A program made the position numbers and the translations under genes. DNA of 64,000 bases from Microbispora sp. NBC_01189 (GTDB lineage Bacteria > Actinomycetota > Actinomycetes > Streptosporangiales > Streptosporangiaceae). The notes under the pieces are model-generated. The model did no database searches, was not told the origin of the DNA, and saw only the letters and a program-made list of their open reading frames with translations. The stretch's first letter is position 1; every line of letters starts with the position of its first letter. This document shows positions 8,543 through 16,794 of the stretch, piece after piece. The stretch lies in assembly GCF_036010665.1 (NCBI RefSeq), contig NZ_CP108581.1, positions 1,987,501 through 2,051,500 of the forward strand, in the 5' to 3' direction.

Positions 8543-9874
8543 ATGAGCGACGCCGAACTCCCCCGGCTGACGGTGATCGGGACCGGTTACCTCGGGGCGA
8601 CGCACGCCATCTGCATGGCCTCGCTTGGCTACGACGTGGTCGGGCTCGACGTGGACGCCGAGAAGATCCGCAAACTGCAGTCGGGGGAGGTGCCCTTCTT
8701 CGAGCCGGGCCTGCCCGAGCTGCTGGCCAAGACCCTGGAGTCGGGACGGCTCCGCTTCACCACCTCCTACGCCGAGGCCGCCGAGCACGGCGACGTCCAC
8801 TTCATCTGCGTGGGCACCCCCCAGCAGCCCGGCCTGGACGCCTGCGACCTCAGTTACGTCGACGCCGCCGTCCGGGGCCTGGCCCCGCACCTGACCCGCC
8901 GTTGCCTGGTGGTCGGCAAGTCGACCGTGCCGGTCGGCACCGCGGCCCGGCTGGGCGGACTGCTGACCGAACTGGCCCCGGCCGGTGCGGAGGTGGAGCT
9001 GGCCTGGAATCCGGAGTTCCTGCGGGAGGGCTTCGCCGTCGACGACACGCTCCGGCCCGACCGGCTCGTCTTCGGCGTCACCACGGAGTGGGCGCGTGAG
9101 CGGCTGGCCGCGGCGTTCGCGCCGATCCTCCGCCACGGCACCCCGACCGTGGTCACCGACCTCCCCACCGCCGAGCTGGTCAAGGTCGCCGCCAACTCCT
9201 TCCTGGCCACCAAGATCTCGTACATCAACGCGATGGCGGAGGTCTGCGAGGCCACCGGAGCCGACGTACGCGACCTGGCGCAGGCCCTCGCCTACGACGA
9301 CCGGATCGGCGGGCGTTTCCTCCAGCCCGGCCTCGGGTTCGGCGGCGGCTGCCTGCCCAAGGACATCCGGGCCTTCGCCCACCGGGCCGAGGAGATCGGC
9401 GCCGGCCAGGCCGTGTCCTTCCTGCGGGAGGTCGACGCCATCAACCGGCGCCGCCGATCCCGTACGATCGACCTGGTCAGGGAGCTGCTCGGCGGTCAAC
9501 TCGACGGCCGGAGGGTGGCCTGCCTCGGCGCCGCCTTCAAGCCCAACTCCGACGACATCAGGGACGCCCCGGCGCTCGACGTGGCCCGGACGATGCACGG
9601 GCTTGGCGCCGACGTACGGGTCTATGACCCGGTGGCGCTGGACAACGCCCGCCGCGCCTACCCGGAGCTCAGGTACGGCACCAGCGCCATGGACGTGGCC
9701 GGGGACGCGGACGTGGTGGTCCTGCTCACCGAGTGGGCCGAGTTCCGCGCGATCCGGCCCGAGGCGCTGGCGGCGGTCGTCGCGCACCGGCGGATCGTGG
9801 ACGGCCGGCACGCCCTCGACCGGGACGCCTGGCGCGCGGCGGGCTGGGAGTATCGCGCCCTCGGCCGTCCCTGA
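8543..9874 (+). CDS. ugd: UDP-glucose 6-dehydrogenase
   Basis: A 443-residue enzyme oxidising UDP-glucose to UDP-glucuronate with two NAD. The N-terminal Rossmann loop is GTGYLGATHA at residue 11, KSTVPVGT and WNPEFLREG follow, and the catalytic cysteine sits in GFGGGCLPKD near residue 265. The C-terminal UDP-binding domain has LGAAFKPNSDDIRDAP. ATG 8543 is preferred over the TTG at 8531. It may supply uronic acid for the glycan made by the neighbouring glycosyltransferase genes; its own substrate would come from GalU at 56.9-57.8 kb. Confidence 0.93.
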   Translation: MSDAELPRLTVIGTGYLGATHAICMASLGYDVVGLDVDAEKIRKLQSGEVPFFEPGLPELLAKTLESGRLRFTTSYAEAAEHGDVHFICVGTPQQPGLDACDLSYVDAAVRGLAPHLTRRCLVVGKSTVPVGTAARLGGLLTELAPAGAEVELAWNPEFLREGFAVDDTLRPDRLVFGVTTEWARERLAAAFAPILRHGTPTVVTDLPTAELVKVAANSFLATKISYINAMAEVCEATGADVRDLAQALAYDDRIGGRFLQPGLGFGGGCLPKDIRAFAHRAEEIGAGQAVSFLREVDAINRRRRSRTIDLVRELLGGQLDGRRVACLGAAFKPNSDDIRDAPALDVARTMHGLGADVRVYDPVALDNARRAYPELRYGTSAMDVAGDADVVVLLTEWAEFRAIRPEALAAVVAHRRIVDGRHALDRDAWRAAGWEYRALGRP

Positions 9875-9880
9875 GGCCCC

Positions 9881-10016
9881 CGCGGATCAGGGACCTCCGC
9901 GGATCAGGGACCCCCGCGGGTCGCCCTTCGCCGGGAGCCGCGCGCTCCCGGCGGCGGGACCCTCAGCGGGGACCCTCTGGCGGCGGACCTCAGCGGGGAA
10001 CTCAGCAGGGGGGAAC
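9881..10016. repeat. repeat-rich spacer and hairpin between ugd and pth
   Basis: Two tandem 17-bp copies beginning CGCGGATCAGGG start at 9881. Next comes a perfect 10-bp hairpin at 9929-9953 (CGCCGGGAGC with GCTCCCGGCG) that probably ends ugd transcription. Short CTCAGCGGGGA-type repeats then run up to the pth stop codon. Confidence 0.75.
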
Positions 10017-10628
10017 TCAGCGGGGCGGCTTGGCCGGGTTGAGGTCGCCGGCGTGGAACCGGTTCTGCGTCGCCTCCAGGCCCGCCGTCATCAGTGACTC
10101 CACCATGTCGGCGGCCCGGTCCACCAGGAACGGCAGGTCCTTGCGCTCGGCCGTGGCGAAGTCGCGCAGCACGAACGTCGCCGGGTCCATCCGGCCCGGC
10201 GGGCGGCCGATGCCGAACCGGATGCGCGGGTAGTCGCGCGTGCCGAGCGACTTCGTGATCGACTTCAGGCCGTTGTGCCCGTTGTCGCCGCCGCCGAGCT
10301 TCGCGCGCAGCGCGCCGTACGGGATGTCCAGCTCGTCGTGGACCACGGCGACCCGGTCAGGAGTGATCTTGTAGAAGTCGGCCAGCGCCTTGACCGGACC
10401 GCCGGACAGGTTCATGAAGGACAGCGGCTTGGCCAGCACCACGGGCAGCGCGGCCAGGCGGCCCTCGACCACCTCGGCCCGCGACCGGTGCGCCTTGAAC
10501 CGCCCGCCCACCCGGGCCGCCAGCTCGTCGAGCACCAGGAAACCCGCGTTGTGGCGGTTCCCGGCGTACTCCGGCCCGGGGTTGCCCAGGCCCACGACCA
10601 GCCACCGCTGCGCGGCCGTGTCGGACAT
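10017..10628 (-). CDS. pth: peptidyl-tRNA hydrolase
   Basis: A 203-residue Pth that releases peptides from stalled peptidyl-tRNA. Active-site residues are in place: VGLGNPG (Asn), NRHNAGF (catalytic His) and [10 protein letters not shown] (Asp), then [13 protein letters not shown] and [14 protein letters not shown] 10628 has GGAGGAG seven bases upstream; the longer frame to 10643 is less likely. It lies downstream of rplY with a hairpin between, as in other actinobacteria where rplY and pth are neighbours. Confidence 0.95.
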   Translation of the reverse strand: MSDTAAQRWLVVGLGNPGPEYAGNRHNAGFLVLDELAARVGGRFKAHRSRAEVVEGRLAALPVVLAKPLSFMNLSGGPVKALADFYKITPDRVAVVHDELDIPYGALRAKLGGGDNGHNGLKSITKSLGTRDYPRIRFGIGRPPGRMDPATFVLRDFATAERKDLPFLVDRAADMVESLMTAGLEATQNRFHAGDLNPAKPPR

Positions 10629-10660
10629 CGCTGTCTCCTCCACTGTCGCCTCACGTGGAA

Positions 10661-10692
10661 GAGTCCTCCGCGGGACACCCCGCGGAGGACTC
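10661..10692 (-). terminator. strong hairpin between rplY and pth
   Basis: A perfect 14-bp stem (GAGTCCTCCGCGGG with its complement) and a 4-base loop lie 16 bases after the rplY stop. There is no U-tract, so it may act as a partial terminator or processing site that sets the rplY/pth ratio. Confidence 0.6.
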
Positions 10693-10707
10693 TCTCACGA
10701 ATCGGTC

Positions 10708-11304
10708 CTACTCGGCGGCCTCGGCGGTGCCACCCTCGGCGGCCTCGCCCTGCTCGGGCAGCCCGGCCGACGGAGCGGCGATCACCTGCAGCACCAGGGC
10801 CTCGGGGTCACCGGCCAGCGTGGTGCCCTCCGGCAGCTTCAGGTCGGCCGCGTGCACCGTGTAGCCCTCTTCCTTGCCGTCCACGTCGACCTCGACGCCG
10901 GTCGGGATGTGGGTCGCCTCGGCCTCGACCGAGAGCGTGTTCAGCGGCTGGTCGACGATGGCGCTGCCGTTCGTCGCGCCGACGACGGTGACCGGGATCT
11001 CGACGACGACCTTCTCGCCCCGCTTGACCAGGAGCAGGTCGACGTGCTCCAGGAAGCCCTTGATCGGGTCGCGCTGGACGCCCTTGGGCAGCGCGATCTC
11101 GTCCACGCCCTCACCGTGCAGGCGGATGAGCACGTTGGGCGTGCGCAGCGCGAGCAGCAGCTCGTGGCCGGGGAGGGTCAGGTGCTTGGTCTCGGTGCCG
11201 TGGCCGTAGAGAACGGCGGGGACCTTGTTCCCCCGGCGGATCTTGCGGGCGGCGCCCTTGCCGAACTCGTCGCGGAGCTCGGCGGCGATGCGTACTTCGG
11301 ACAC
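10708..11304 (-). CDS. rplY: 50S ribosomal protein L25/general stress protein Ctc
   Basis: A 198-residue CTC-form L25 that binds 5S rRNA. The N-terminal L25 domain (AAELRDEFGKGAARKIRRGNKVPAVLYGHG) is followed by the CTC beta domain, and the tail is Ala/Glu-rich and acidic, as usual in actinobacteria. The GTG start at 11304 has AGGAGA seven bases upstream; the longer frame to 11349 lacks this. It is divergent from the Trp leader transcript. Confidence 0.93.
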   Translation of the reverse strand: MSEVRIAAELRDEFGKGAARKIRRGNKVPAVLYGHGTETKHLTLPGHELLLALRTPNVLIRLHGEGVDEIALPKGVQRDPIKGFLEHVDLLLVKRGEKVVVEIPVTVVGATNGSAIVDQPLNTLSVEAEATHIPTGVEVDVDGKEEGYTVHAADLKLPEGTTLAGDPEALVLQVIAAPSAGLPEQGEAAEGGTAEAAE

Positions 11305-11422
11305 GGCACATCTCCTAGGGATGTCGACGGATGACGCGCTCCCCCTCACCCGCCCTAGCGGAAGGCGTTACGAGCGCAACCCCACAAGCCTATCGCGTCT
11401 TCCGTGGTGGCCAGGTGGCCCT

Positions 11423-11434
11423 TAGACTGGCGGC
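11423..11434 (+). promoter_or_regulatory. -10 box for leaderless Trp leader transcript
   Basis: TAGACT at 11423-11428 followed by six bases and then ATG 11435, the standard actinobacterial leaderless arrangement in which transcription starts at the A of ATG. No good -35 box is seen. Confidence 0.6.
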
Positions 11435-11476
11435 ATGCGACGTACGTCGTGTCAGGGCTGGTGGCGCTCCGGATAG
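11435..11476 (+). CDS. tryptophan leader peptide (MRRTSCQGWWRSG)
   Basis: A 13-codon open frame with two adjacent Trp codons (11459-11464), a stop at 11474, and an intrinsic terminator 26 bases later, upstream of a trpS remnant. This is the layout of ribosome-mediated transcription attenuation: when charged tRNA-Trp is scarce the ribosome stalls at the Trp pair and the terminator does not form. Too short to be found by ordinary gene callers. The call rests on the Trp pair, the terminator, and the downstream tryptophanyl-tRNA synthetase fragment. Confidence 0.8.
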   Translation: MRRTSCQGWWRSG

Positions 11477-11501
11477 GAGCGGCCGATCACACGCGTACGA
11501 C

Positions 11502-11528
11502 GGGCCGTTCGGATGGACGGCCCTTTTT
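11502..11528 (+). terminator. attenuator terminator
   Basis: A 7-bp stem (GGGCCGT with ACGGCCC) and an 8-base loop are followed directly by TTTTT at 11524-11528. It is placed between the Trp leader peptide and the trpS remnant. It is one of few hairpins in the window with a true U-tract. Confidence 0.85.
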
Positions 11529-11588
11529 CGTGCTCCCTGGACGAGGGGTCGCCGTCGGCGGCGGACCACCTGCCAAGGGAGAGATCAC

Positions 11589-12195
11589 ATGACGACCACT
11601 CTGGAGAGCAGTCCGTCCGACGACCTCGGCGGTGCTCGTCGCGGACTACCAGGTCCTGACCGACCGGGACGTCGCCGACCGGCTCACCGAGCACGTGGAG
11701 GACCTGGTGCTCGACTACCTGGCCGCGGGCCTCGACCCCGGCCGGGCCGGGATCGTCCCGGTCGGGCAGGACCAGCTCCTCCACCTGGAGGTCGCCCGCC
11801 TGATCGCGCGCCGCTTCAACCACCGCTACGGCTCCCCCTCGCACCCGGCGTTCCCCGAGCCCGAGGCCCTGCTGTCCGCGGCGCCGCTGCTGCTCGGCAC
11901 CGACGGCGCCAAGATGAGCAAGAGCCGGGGCAACGCCGTCGCCCTGGCCGCCACCGCCGACGAGACCGCCCGGCTGATCCGCGGCGCGAGGACCGACGCG
12001 GACCGCCACATCACCTATGACCCGGCCGCCCGGCCCGAGGTGTCCAGCCTCGTCCTCCTGGCCGCGCTGTGCCTCGGCCGGGACGCGCACGAGGTGGCCG
12101 GCGAGATCGGCGGCCGGGGGGCCGCCGCGCTGAAGGCGCTGGTCGCCGACGCGACCCTCGCGGAGGTCCGTACGGCGATGGGCGCCCGCTACTAG
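11589..12195 (+). pseudogene. trpS: tryptophanyl-tRNA synthetase, internally deleted
   Basis: An ATG at 11589 after an AAGGGAGAG site encodes about 12 residues (MTTTLESSPSDD), then the frame shifts. Real TrpRS sequence resumes at about 11630 (VLVADYQVLTDRD) and runs to the stop. The N-terminal HIGH region is gone. A second in-frame deletion joins GLDPGRA to VPVGQDQLLHLEVARLIARRFN, removing about 60 residues of the catalytic domain. The KMSKS loop (GAKMSKSRGN) and the anticodon-side C-terminus survive. At about 190 residues instead of 335 it cannot be an active synthetase. An intact trpS must exist elsewhere. Confidence 0.88.
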
Positions 12196-12201
12196 AGCCG
12201 G

Positions 12202-12233
12202 TCCGGGCCCCCGGGGACGTCCGGGGGCCCGGA
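12202..12233. terminator. bidirectional hairpin between trpS remnant and prs
   Basis: A perfect 13-bp GC stem (TCCGGGCCCCCGG with its complement) and a 6-base loop lie between two convergent genes. No U-tract on either side. Confidence 0.7.
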
Positions 12234-12238
12234 GCGGA

Positions 12239-13216
12239 TCAGGCGTCGCCCTCGAAGAGGCTGGTGACGGAGCCGTCGGTGAAGACCTCGGTGATGGCCC
12301 GGGCGATCAGCGGGGCGATCGACATCACCGTGAGGCTGTCGAACCTCTTCTCCTCCTCGATGGGCAGCGTGTTGGTCACGACCACCTCGGAGATCCGGGA
12401 GTTCTTCAGGCGGTCCACGGCGGGCCCGGAGAACACCGCGTGGGTGGCGGCCACGATGACGTCGGTCGCGCCGTGCTCGTACAGGGCGTCGGCGGCCTTG
12501 CAGATCGAGCCGCCGGTGTCGATCATGTCGTCGATCAGCACGCAGGTCCGGCCGTGGACCTTGCCGACCACCTCGTGCACCTTCACCTGGTTCGCCACGT
12601 CGAGGTCGCGCCGCTTGTGGATGAAGGCCACCGGGGTGCCCAGGCTGTCGGACCAGCGCTCGGCGAGCCGTACGCGGCCGGTGTCGGGCGAGACGATCGT
12701 GGTCGTCGCCGGGTCGAGCTTGCCGCGCAGGTAGTTGATCAGCACGGGCATCGCGAACAGGTGGTCCACCGGGCCGTCGAAGAAGCCCTGGATCTGCGAG
12801 GTGTGCAGGTCGATGGACATCATCCGGTCGGCGCCCGCCTGCTTGAACATGTCGGCCACCAGCCGGGCGGTGATCGGCTCGCGGCCGCGGCCCTTCTTGT
12901 CCTGGCGGGCGTAGCCGTAGAACGGCATGATCACGGTGATCCGCTTGGCCGAGGCCCGCTTGAGCGCGTCCACCATGATCAGCTGTTCCATGATCCACTC
13001 GTTGATCGGCGCGGTGTGGCTCTGCATCACGAAGGCGTCGCAGCCGCGCACCGACTCCAGGTAGCGTACGTAGATCTCGCCGTTGGCGAAGTCGCGCAGC
13101 GCGGTCGGCGTGATCTCGACACCGAGCGCGTTCGCGACCTCCCCGGCGAGCTCGGGGTGGGCCCGGCCGGAGAAGAACATGAGGTTCCGCTCGCCGGTCG
13201 TCTTCTTGCCGCTCAT
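12239..13216 (-). CDS. prs: ribose-phosphate pyrophosphokinase
   Basis: A 325-residue PRPP synthetase supplying PRPP for purines, pyrimidines, His, Trp, and, in this lineage, decaprenyl-phosphate arabinose precursors. Visible motifs: FSGRAHPELA at the N-terminus, FANGEIYVR, MPFYGYARQDKKGRGREPI (flexible loop), SIDLHTSQIQGFF and the PRPP-binding loop VLIDDMIDTGGSI near residue 225. Length is normal. Its ATG overlaps the stop of a small upstream frame (ATGA). Linked to glmU as in mycobacteria. Confidence 0.96.
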   Translation of the reverse strand: MSGKKTTGERNLMFFSGRAHPELAGEVANALGVEITPTALRDFANGEIYVRYLESVRGCDAFVMQSHTAPINEWIMEQLIMVDALKRASAKRITVIMPFYGYARQDKKGRGREPITARLVADMFKQAGADRMMSIDLHTSQIQGFFDGPVDHLFAMPVLINYLRGKLDPATTTIVSPDTGRVRLAERWSDSLGTPVAFIHKRRDLDVANQVKVHEVVGKVHGRTCVLIDDMIDTGGSICKAADALYEHGATDVIVAATHAVFSGPAVDRLKNSRISEVVVTNTLPIEEEKRFDSLTVMSIAPLIARAITEVFTDGSVTSLFEGDA

Positions 13217-13344
13217 GCCGCGCTCCTCGCGTGTCGAGCCTGTCGGCCGTGCCGGGCCTGCTGTGGCCGGACGGGCCGGTCCGCGGTGCCCTCGCCTCGC
13301 CCGGGGCCCGCGAACCCCTTCGCCCCGTCGATGTGGTCGGTCAC
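13213..13344 (-). CDS. possible 43-residue small protein coupled to prs
   Basis: The frame starts at GTG 13344 with a strong GGAGGA four bases upstream and ends in TGA inside the prs start (ATGA). The product is basic and low in complexity (ends QQARHGRQARHARSAA) with no recognised family. It fills the otherwise empty 231-base glmU-prs gap. It could be a real small protein, or a leader whose translation delivers ribosomes to prs. The evidence is only the ribosome-binding site and the overlap. Confidence 0.4.
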   Translation of the reverse strand: MTDHIDGAKGFAGPGRGEGTADRPVRPQQARHGRQARHARSAA

Positions 13345-13447
13345 GGTGTCCTCCTGGCCTGGCCCTTCGGCGCTACGCGGTCGGACCGCGCCTCGTACTC
13401 TTCCCTGTCCCCGCACGGCGCGCTGGGGCGCGCGCCGTGGGTGGTCC

Positions 13448-14944
13448 TCACTGGGCGGCGGCGTCCCCGCCGTTCACCTCGGGCGCGCCCTCCAGGGCAG
13501 CCTCGGGCGCGGCCTCGGGGCCGGCCGGCGCCCGCCGGGCCGCTTCGTCGGACGGGGTGCCGGCCCTGCGGCGGGCCACCCAGCCCTCGATGTTGCGCTG
13601 CCGGCCGCGGGCGACCGCCATCGCCCCGGGCGGCACGTCGGACGTGATCACCGAGCCGGCGGCGGTGTAGGCGCCGTCGCCGATAGTGACCGGCGCGACG
13701 AGCATGTTGTCGCTGCCCACGCGGACGTGGTCGCCCACGACGGTGTGGTGCTTGCCGACGCCGTCGTAGTTGACGAAGACGCAGGCGGCGCCGATGTTCG
13801 AGCCGGTGCCGATCGTCGCGTCGCCGACGTAGGTGAGGTGGGGGACCTTCGAGCCCTCGCCGATCCGCGCGTTCTTGGTCTCGACGTACGCGCCGATCTT
13901 GCCGCCGCGGCCGAGCACGGTGCCGGGGCGCAGGTACGCGAACGGGCCCACGGTGGCGCCGGCGCCGATCTCCGCGCCGTCGGCCACGGTGTTTCGTACG
14001 ACGGCGTCCTCGCCGACGACGGTGTCGGTCAGCGTGCTGCCCGGCCCCACCTCGGCTCCCGTCCCGATCCTCGTGGCACCCCTGAGCTGGGTGCCGGGAT
14101 GGATCACGACGTCGGGTTCCATGACGACGCCGGCGTCGACCCACGTGCCGGCCGGGTCGACGACGGTGACCCCGGCGCGCATGTGCGCCGCCAGGATGCG
14201 GTCGTTGAGCACCCGCCGCACGAAGGCGAGCTGGACGCGGTCGTTGACGCCCTCGACCTCCGCGTGGTCGGCGGCGACGTGGGCGCCCACCCGATGGCCG
14301 TCCTCGCGGAGGACGGCCAGCACGTCGGTCAGATACTCCTCGCCCTGGGCGTTGGCGGCGCCGATCCGCCGCAGGCCGTCGGCCAGCAGCGTGCCGTCGA
14401 AGGCGTACACGCCCGAGTTCATCTCGGTGATCGCGCGCTGCTCGGGGGACGCGTCCTTCTCCTCGACGATCTCCAGCACCGCGCCGTCCTCGTCGCGCAC
14501 GATGCGCCCGTAACCGGTGGGGTCGGGGACCACTGCGGTCAGCACGGTGACGGCGTTGCCGTCGGCGGCGTGCCGCTCCAGCAGGGCCGCCAGGGTCTCG
14601 GCGCGAAGCAGCGGCGTGTCGCCGTACGTCACCAGGACGGTGCCCTCGATCGGGCCCTCGGCCTCCAGGGCGGTGCGCACGGCATGGCCGGTGCCGTTCC
14701 GCTTCTCCTGCACGACCGTGCGGGCGTCCGGCGCGGTCTCCGCCAGGTGCGCGCCGACCTGCTCCCGGGCGTGGCCGATGACGACGACCAGCCGTTCGGG
14801 GGTGAGGCCGCGCGCGGCGGCGAGCATGTGGTCCACGAGCGTCCGGCCACAGACCTCGTGAAGGACCTTGGGGGTTTTCGACTTCATCCGGGTGCCCTCG
14901 CCGGCGGCGAGGACGATCACGGCTGCCGGGCGCGGCACACTCAC
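13448..14944 (-). CDS. glmU: bifunctional GlcNAc-1-phosphate uridyltransferase / GlcN-1-phosphate acetyltransferase
   Basis: A 498-residue GlmU making UDP-GlcNAc for peptidoglycan. The N-terminal pyrophosphorylase domain has [23 protein letters not shown] and [10 protein letters not shown]. The C-terminal half is a left-handed beta-helix with many hexapeptide repeats and the [28 protein letters not shown] stretch. A 35-residue Ala/Pro/Glu-rich tail follows, typical of actinobacterial GlmU. The start is GTG 14944, after GGGAG about 11 bases upstream. It is followed by the small frame and prs. Confidence 0.95.
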   Translation of the reverse strand: MSVPRPAAVIVLAAGEGTRMKSKTPKVLHEVCGRTLVDHMLAAARGLTPERLVVVIGHAREQVGAHLAETAPDARTVVQEKRNGTGHAVRTALEAEGPIEGTVLVTYGDTPLLRAETLAALLERHAADGNAVTVLTAVVPDPTGYGRIVRDEDGAVLEIVEEKDASPEQRAITEMNSGVYAFDGTLLADGLRRIGAANAQGEEYLTDVLAVLREDGHRVGAHVAADHAEVEGVNDRVQLAFVRRVLNDRILAAHMRAGVTVVDPAGTWVDAGVVMEPDVVIHPGTQLRGATRIGTGAEVGPGSTLTDTVVGEDAVVRNTVADGAEIGAGATVGPFAYLRPGTVLGRGGKIGAYVETKNARIGEGSKVPHLTYVGDATIGTGSNIGAACVFVNYDGVGKHHTVVGDHVRVGSDNMLVAPVTIGDGAYTAAGSVITSDVPPGAMAVARGRQRNIEGWVARRRAGTPSDEAARRAPAGPEAAPEAALEGAPEVNGGDAAAQ

Positions 14945-15140
14945 GGACTGAGGCTCCCTCGGCGTCGCGGCTCACTACACGAAGCGGCTTACTACACGAA
15001 ACGGTGCGGGATCGGCTGCGGCTTCCACGCGTCCACTACCCATGAACCGCACGGTCACCCGCTCGACAAGGTGAGCTTACCTGCCGTCCTCCGGGTGGGA
15101 ACCAGGCCCCCCGGGGGCGCACGACGGACGGACGGACAGG

Positions 15141-15211
15141 CTCCCGGGGGAGGATTCGAACCTCCGTTGACAGAACCAAAATCTGTAGTCTTGCCCCTAG
15201 ACGACCCGGGA
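15141..15211 (-). tRNA. tRNA-Gln (anticodon UUG)
   Basis: Full cloverleaf: acceptor TCCCGGG with CCCGGGA, D-arm GTCT/AGAC, anticodon arm ACAGA/TCTGT around the loop TTTTGGT (anticodon TTG), T-arm GGAGG/CCTCC with loop TTCGAAT, discriminator G. 71 bases, CCA not encoded. Confidence 0.95.
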
Positions 15212-15704
15212 ATGGGCCAAAACCCCATTTGTCCGATTCTGGCATGTGCCGGAATCCGACCTCAGGATACAGAGCCGACCCCTCGCGCGCGCCCCCAAAA
15301 CCGCGCCCCCAAAACTACGCTCATCGGCCCGGCCGGTCCGCCCGCCCGCCTCCGGCGGGCACCCCTCCCCGGATCCCCGCGCCACCGCCCGGCCCACGGT
15401 TCGGGTGCTCGGCATCCGCCTCGCGGACGCGACCTCTCACACGCCTGCGACAGCACGCCGGGATGTTAGATAAGCCACATTTCGGGCAGGGCGCCGTGGA
15501 CATCACGCGACCGGCGACGAGCCTCTGATGTGGGGCGACAGGCATTACCAGATTGCCGAGCGTTGGGGCAAGACGTGGATTCGCCACCAGATGCGGCCCG
15601 GCGCGTCACCTTCCACACATTCGCTCTTAGGGGTTCCTAACTTACGATGGCGTAAGTTACGGTCGCGTAGCCAGAAAATCTTCCCAACACCCGTGAGGTA
15701 GCCC
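15212..15704. other. intergenic region between tRNA-Gln and the desaturase gene
   Basis: No coding sequence that I trust. It holds a CGCGCCCCCAAAAC-type duplicated stretch near 15290-15320 and the palindromic operator at 15638-15659. The desaturase start follows at 15705. Confidence 0.6.
15638..15659. promoter_or_regulatory. perfect palindromic operator upstream of the desaturase gene
   Basis: Two 9-bp arms, TAACTTACG and CGTAAGTTA, are separated by ATGG and lie 45 bases before the desaturase ATG. Dyads of this length are typical TetR-family operators, and a TetR gene is the next gene downstream, so repression by that protein is a reasonable guess. Confidence 0.65.
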
Positions 15705-16643
15705 ATGACCGTCGTCTCCGACCGCGCCGCGCCGCAGCCGAAGCCGGACTTCGAACCACAGGACAAGAGCAAGGCCGACTTGGTTGTCTTCGCGCTCGTC
15801 GTCGGCGCGCCGATCCTGGCGGTCTTCGCCGCGGTGCCGTTCGCCTGGGGCTGGGGCCTGGGCTGGACCGACCTCGCGATCGCCGGAGTGTTCTACGTCG
15901 TTTCCGGCCTGGGCGTCACCGTCGGATACCACCGCTACTTCACACACGGATCGTTCAAGGCGAACCGGCCGCTGAAGATCGCCCTCGGCATCGCCGGCAG
16001 CCTCTCGCTGGAGATGTCCGTGCTCGACTGGGTGGCCGCCCACCGCAAGCACCACAAGTTCTCCGACAAGGAGGGCGACCCGCACTCGCCGTGGCGCTTC
16101 GGCCCCGGCTTCAAGTCCATGTGCAAGGGCCTGCTGTACGCCCACATCGGCTGGCTGTTCGAGTCCGAGCGGGTCAACCGGGCCAAGTACGCCCCGGACC
16201 TGATGAAGGACCCGGACGTGATGAAGCTGCACCGGGCCTTCCCGGCCCTGGCGATCACCTCCCTGCTGCTCCCGGGGATCCTGGGCGGCCTGATCTCGTG
16301 GTCCTGGCAGGGCGCGGTGACCGCGTTCTTCTGGGGCACGGTCATCCGGATCGGCCTGCTGCACCACGTCACCTGGTCGATCAACTCCATCTGCCACGTC
16401 TTCGGCGAGGAGGTCTTCGAGTCGCGTGACAAGTCCCGCAACGTGTGGTGGCTGGCGATCCCCTCGTTCGGCGAGTCGTGGCACAACCTGCACCACTCGG
16501 ACCCCACCTGCGCCCGGCACGGCGCGCTGAAGGGCCAGATCGACCTGAGCGCCGGCGTCATCCGCTGGTTCGAGAAGGCCGGCTGGGCCCGTGACGTTCG
16601 CTGGCCGACACCGGAGCGGCTGGCGGCGAAGCGCATTGCCTGA
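15705..16643 (+). CDS. membrane fatty-acid (acyl-CoA) desaturase
   Basis: A 312-residue di-iron membrane desaturase of the stearoyl-CoA 9-desaturase type, putting a double bond into membrane acyl chains. All histidine boxes are present: HRYFTH near residue 86, HRKHH near 124 and HNLHH near 263, between four predicted membrane helices in two pairs. Length is normal. ATG 15705 has a modest GTGAGGT upstream. The palindrome in front suggests repression by a TetR protein. An electron donor gene is not adjacent. Confidence 0.92.
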   Translation: MTVVSDRAAPQPKPDFEPQDKSKADLVVFALVVGAPILAVFAAVPFAWGWGLGWTDLAIAGVFYVVSGLGVTVGYHRYFTHGSFKANRPLKIALGIAGSLSLEMSVLDWVAAHRKHHKFSDKEGDPHSPWRFGPGFKSMCKGLLYAHIGWLFESERVNRAKYAPDLMKDPDVMKLHRAFPALAITSLLLPGILGGLISWSWQGAVTAFFWGTVIRIGLLHHVTWSINSICHVFGEEVFESRDKSRNVWWLAIPSFGESWHNLHHSDPTCARHGALKGQIDLSAGVIRWFEKAGWARDVRWPTPERLAAKRIA

Positions 16644-16794
16644 CGCCCCAGTCGGCGCGGGTGGCGGGGCCGCTTTCGCACAGGCGGCGGCCCTGTCTCC
16701 AACCATCGCTCCGCTGACGTCCGCACCGGCGCCCCTGGCGGCGCCGCTCCCCTTACCCGTCCCGGGCCGGGCTCCGGCCAGGGCAACCGCCATC

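Noticed and set aside
7519-8544. N-terminal extension of the sugar transferase frame to 8544
   Set aside because: It runs antisense through the exonuclease gene and through tandem repeats; not membrane-like as the family would need.
9929-9953. Hairpin after ugd considered as a riboswitch
   Set aside because: A simple perfect stem with no conserved bulges at a gene end fits a terminator better.
12440-15469. A 1009-codon open frame on the plus strand
   Set aside because: It is antisense to prs, glmU and tRNA-Gln and has the Arg/His/Gly/Asp-rich composition of GC-rich shadow frames.
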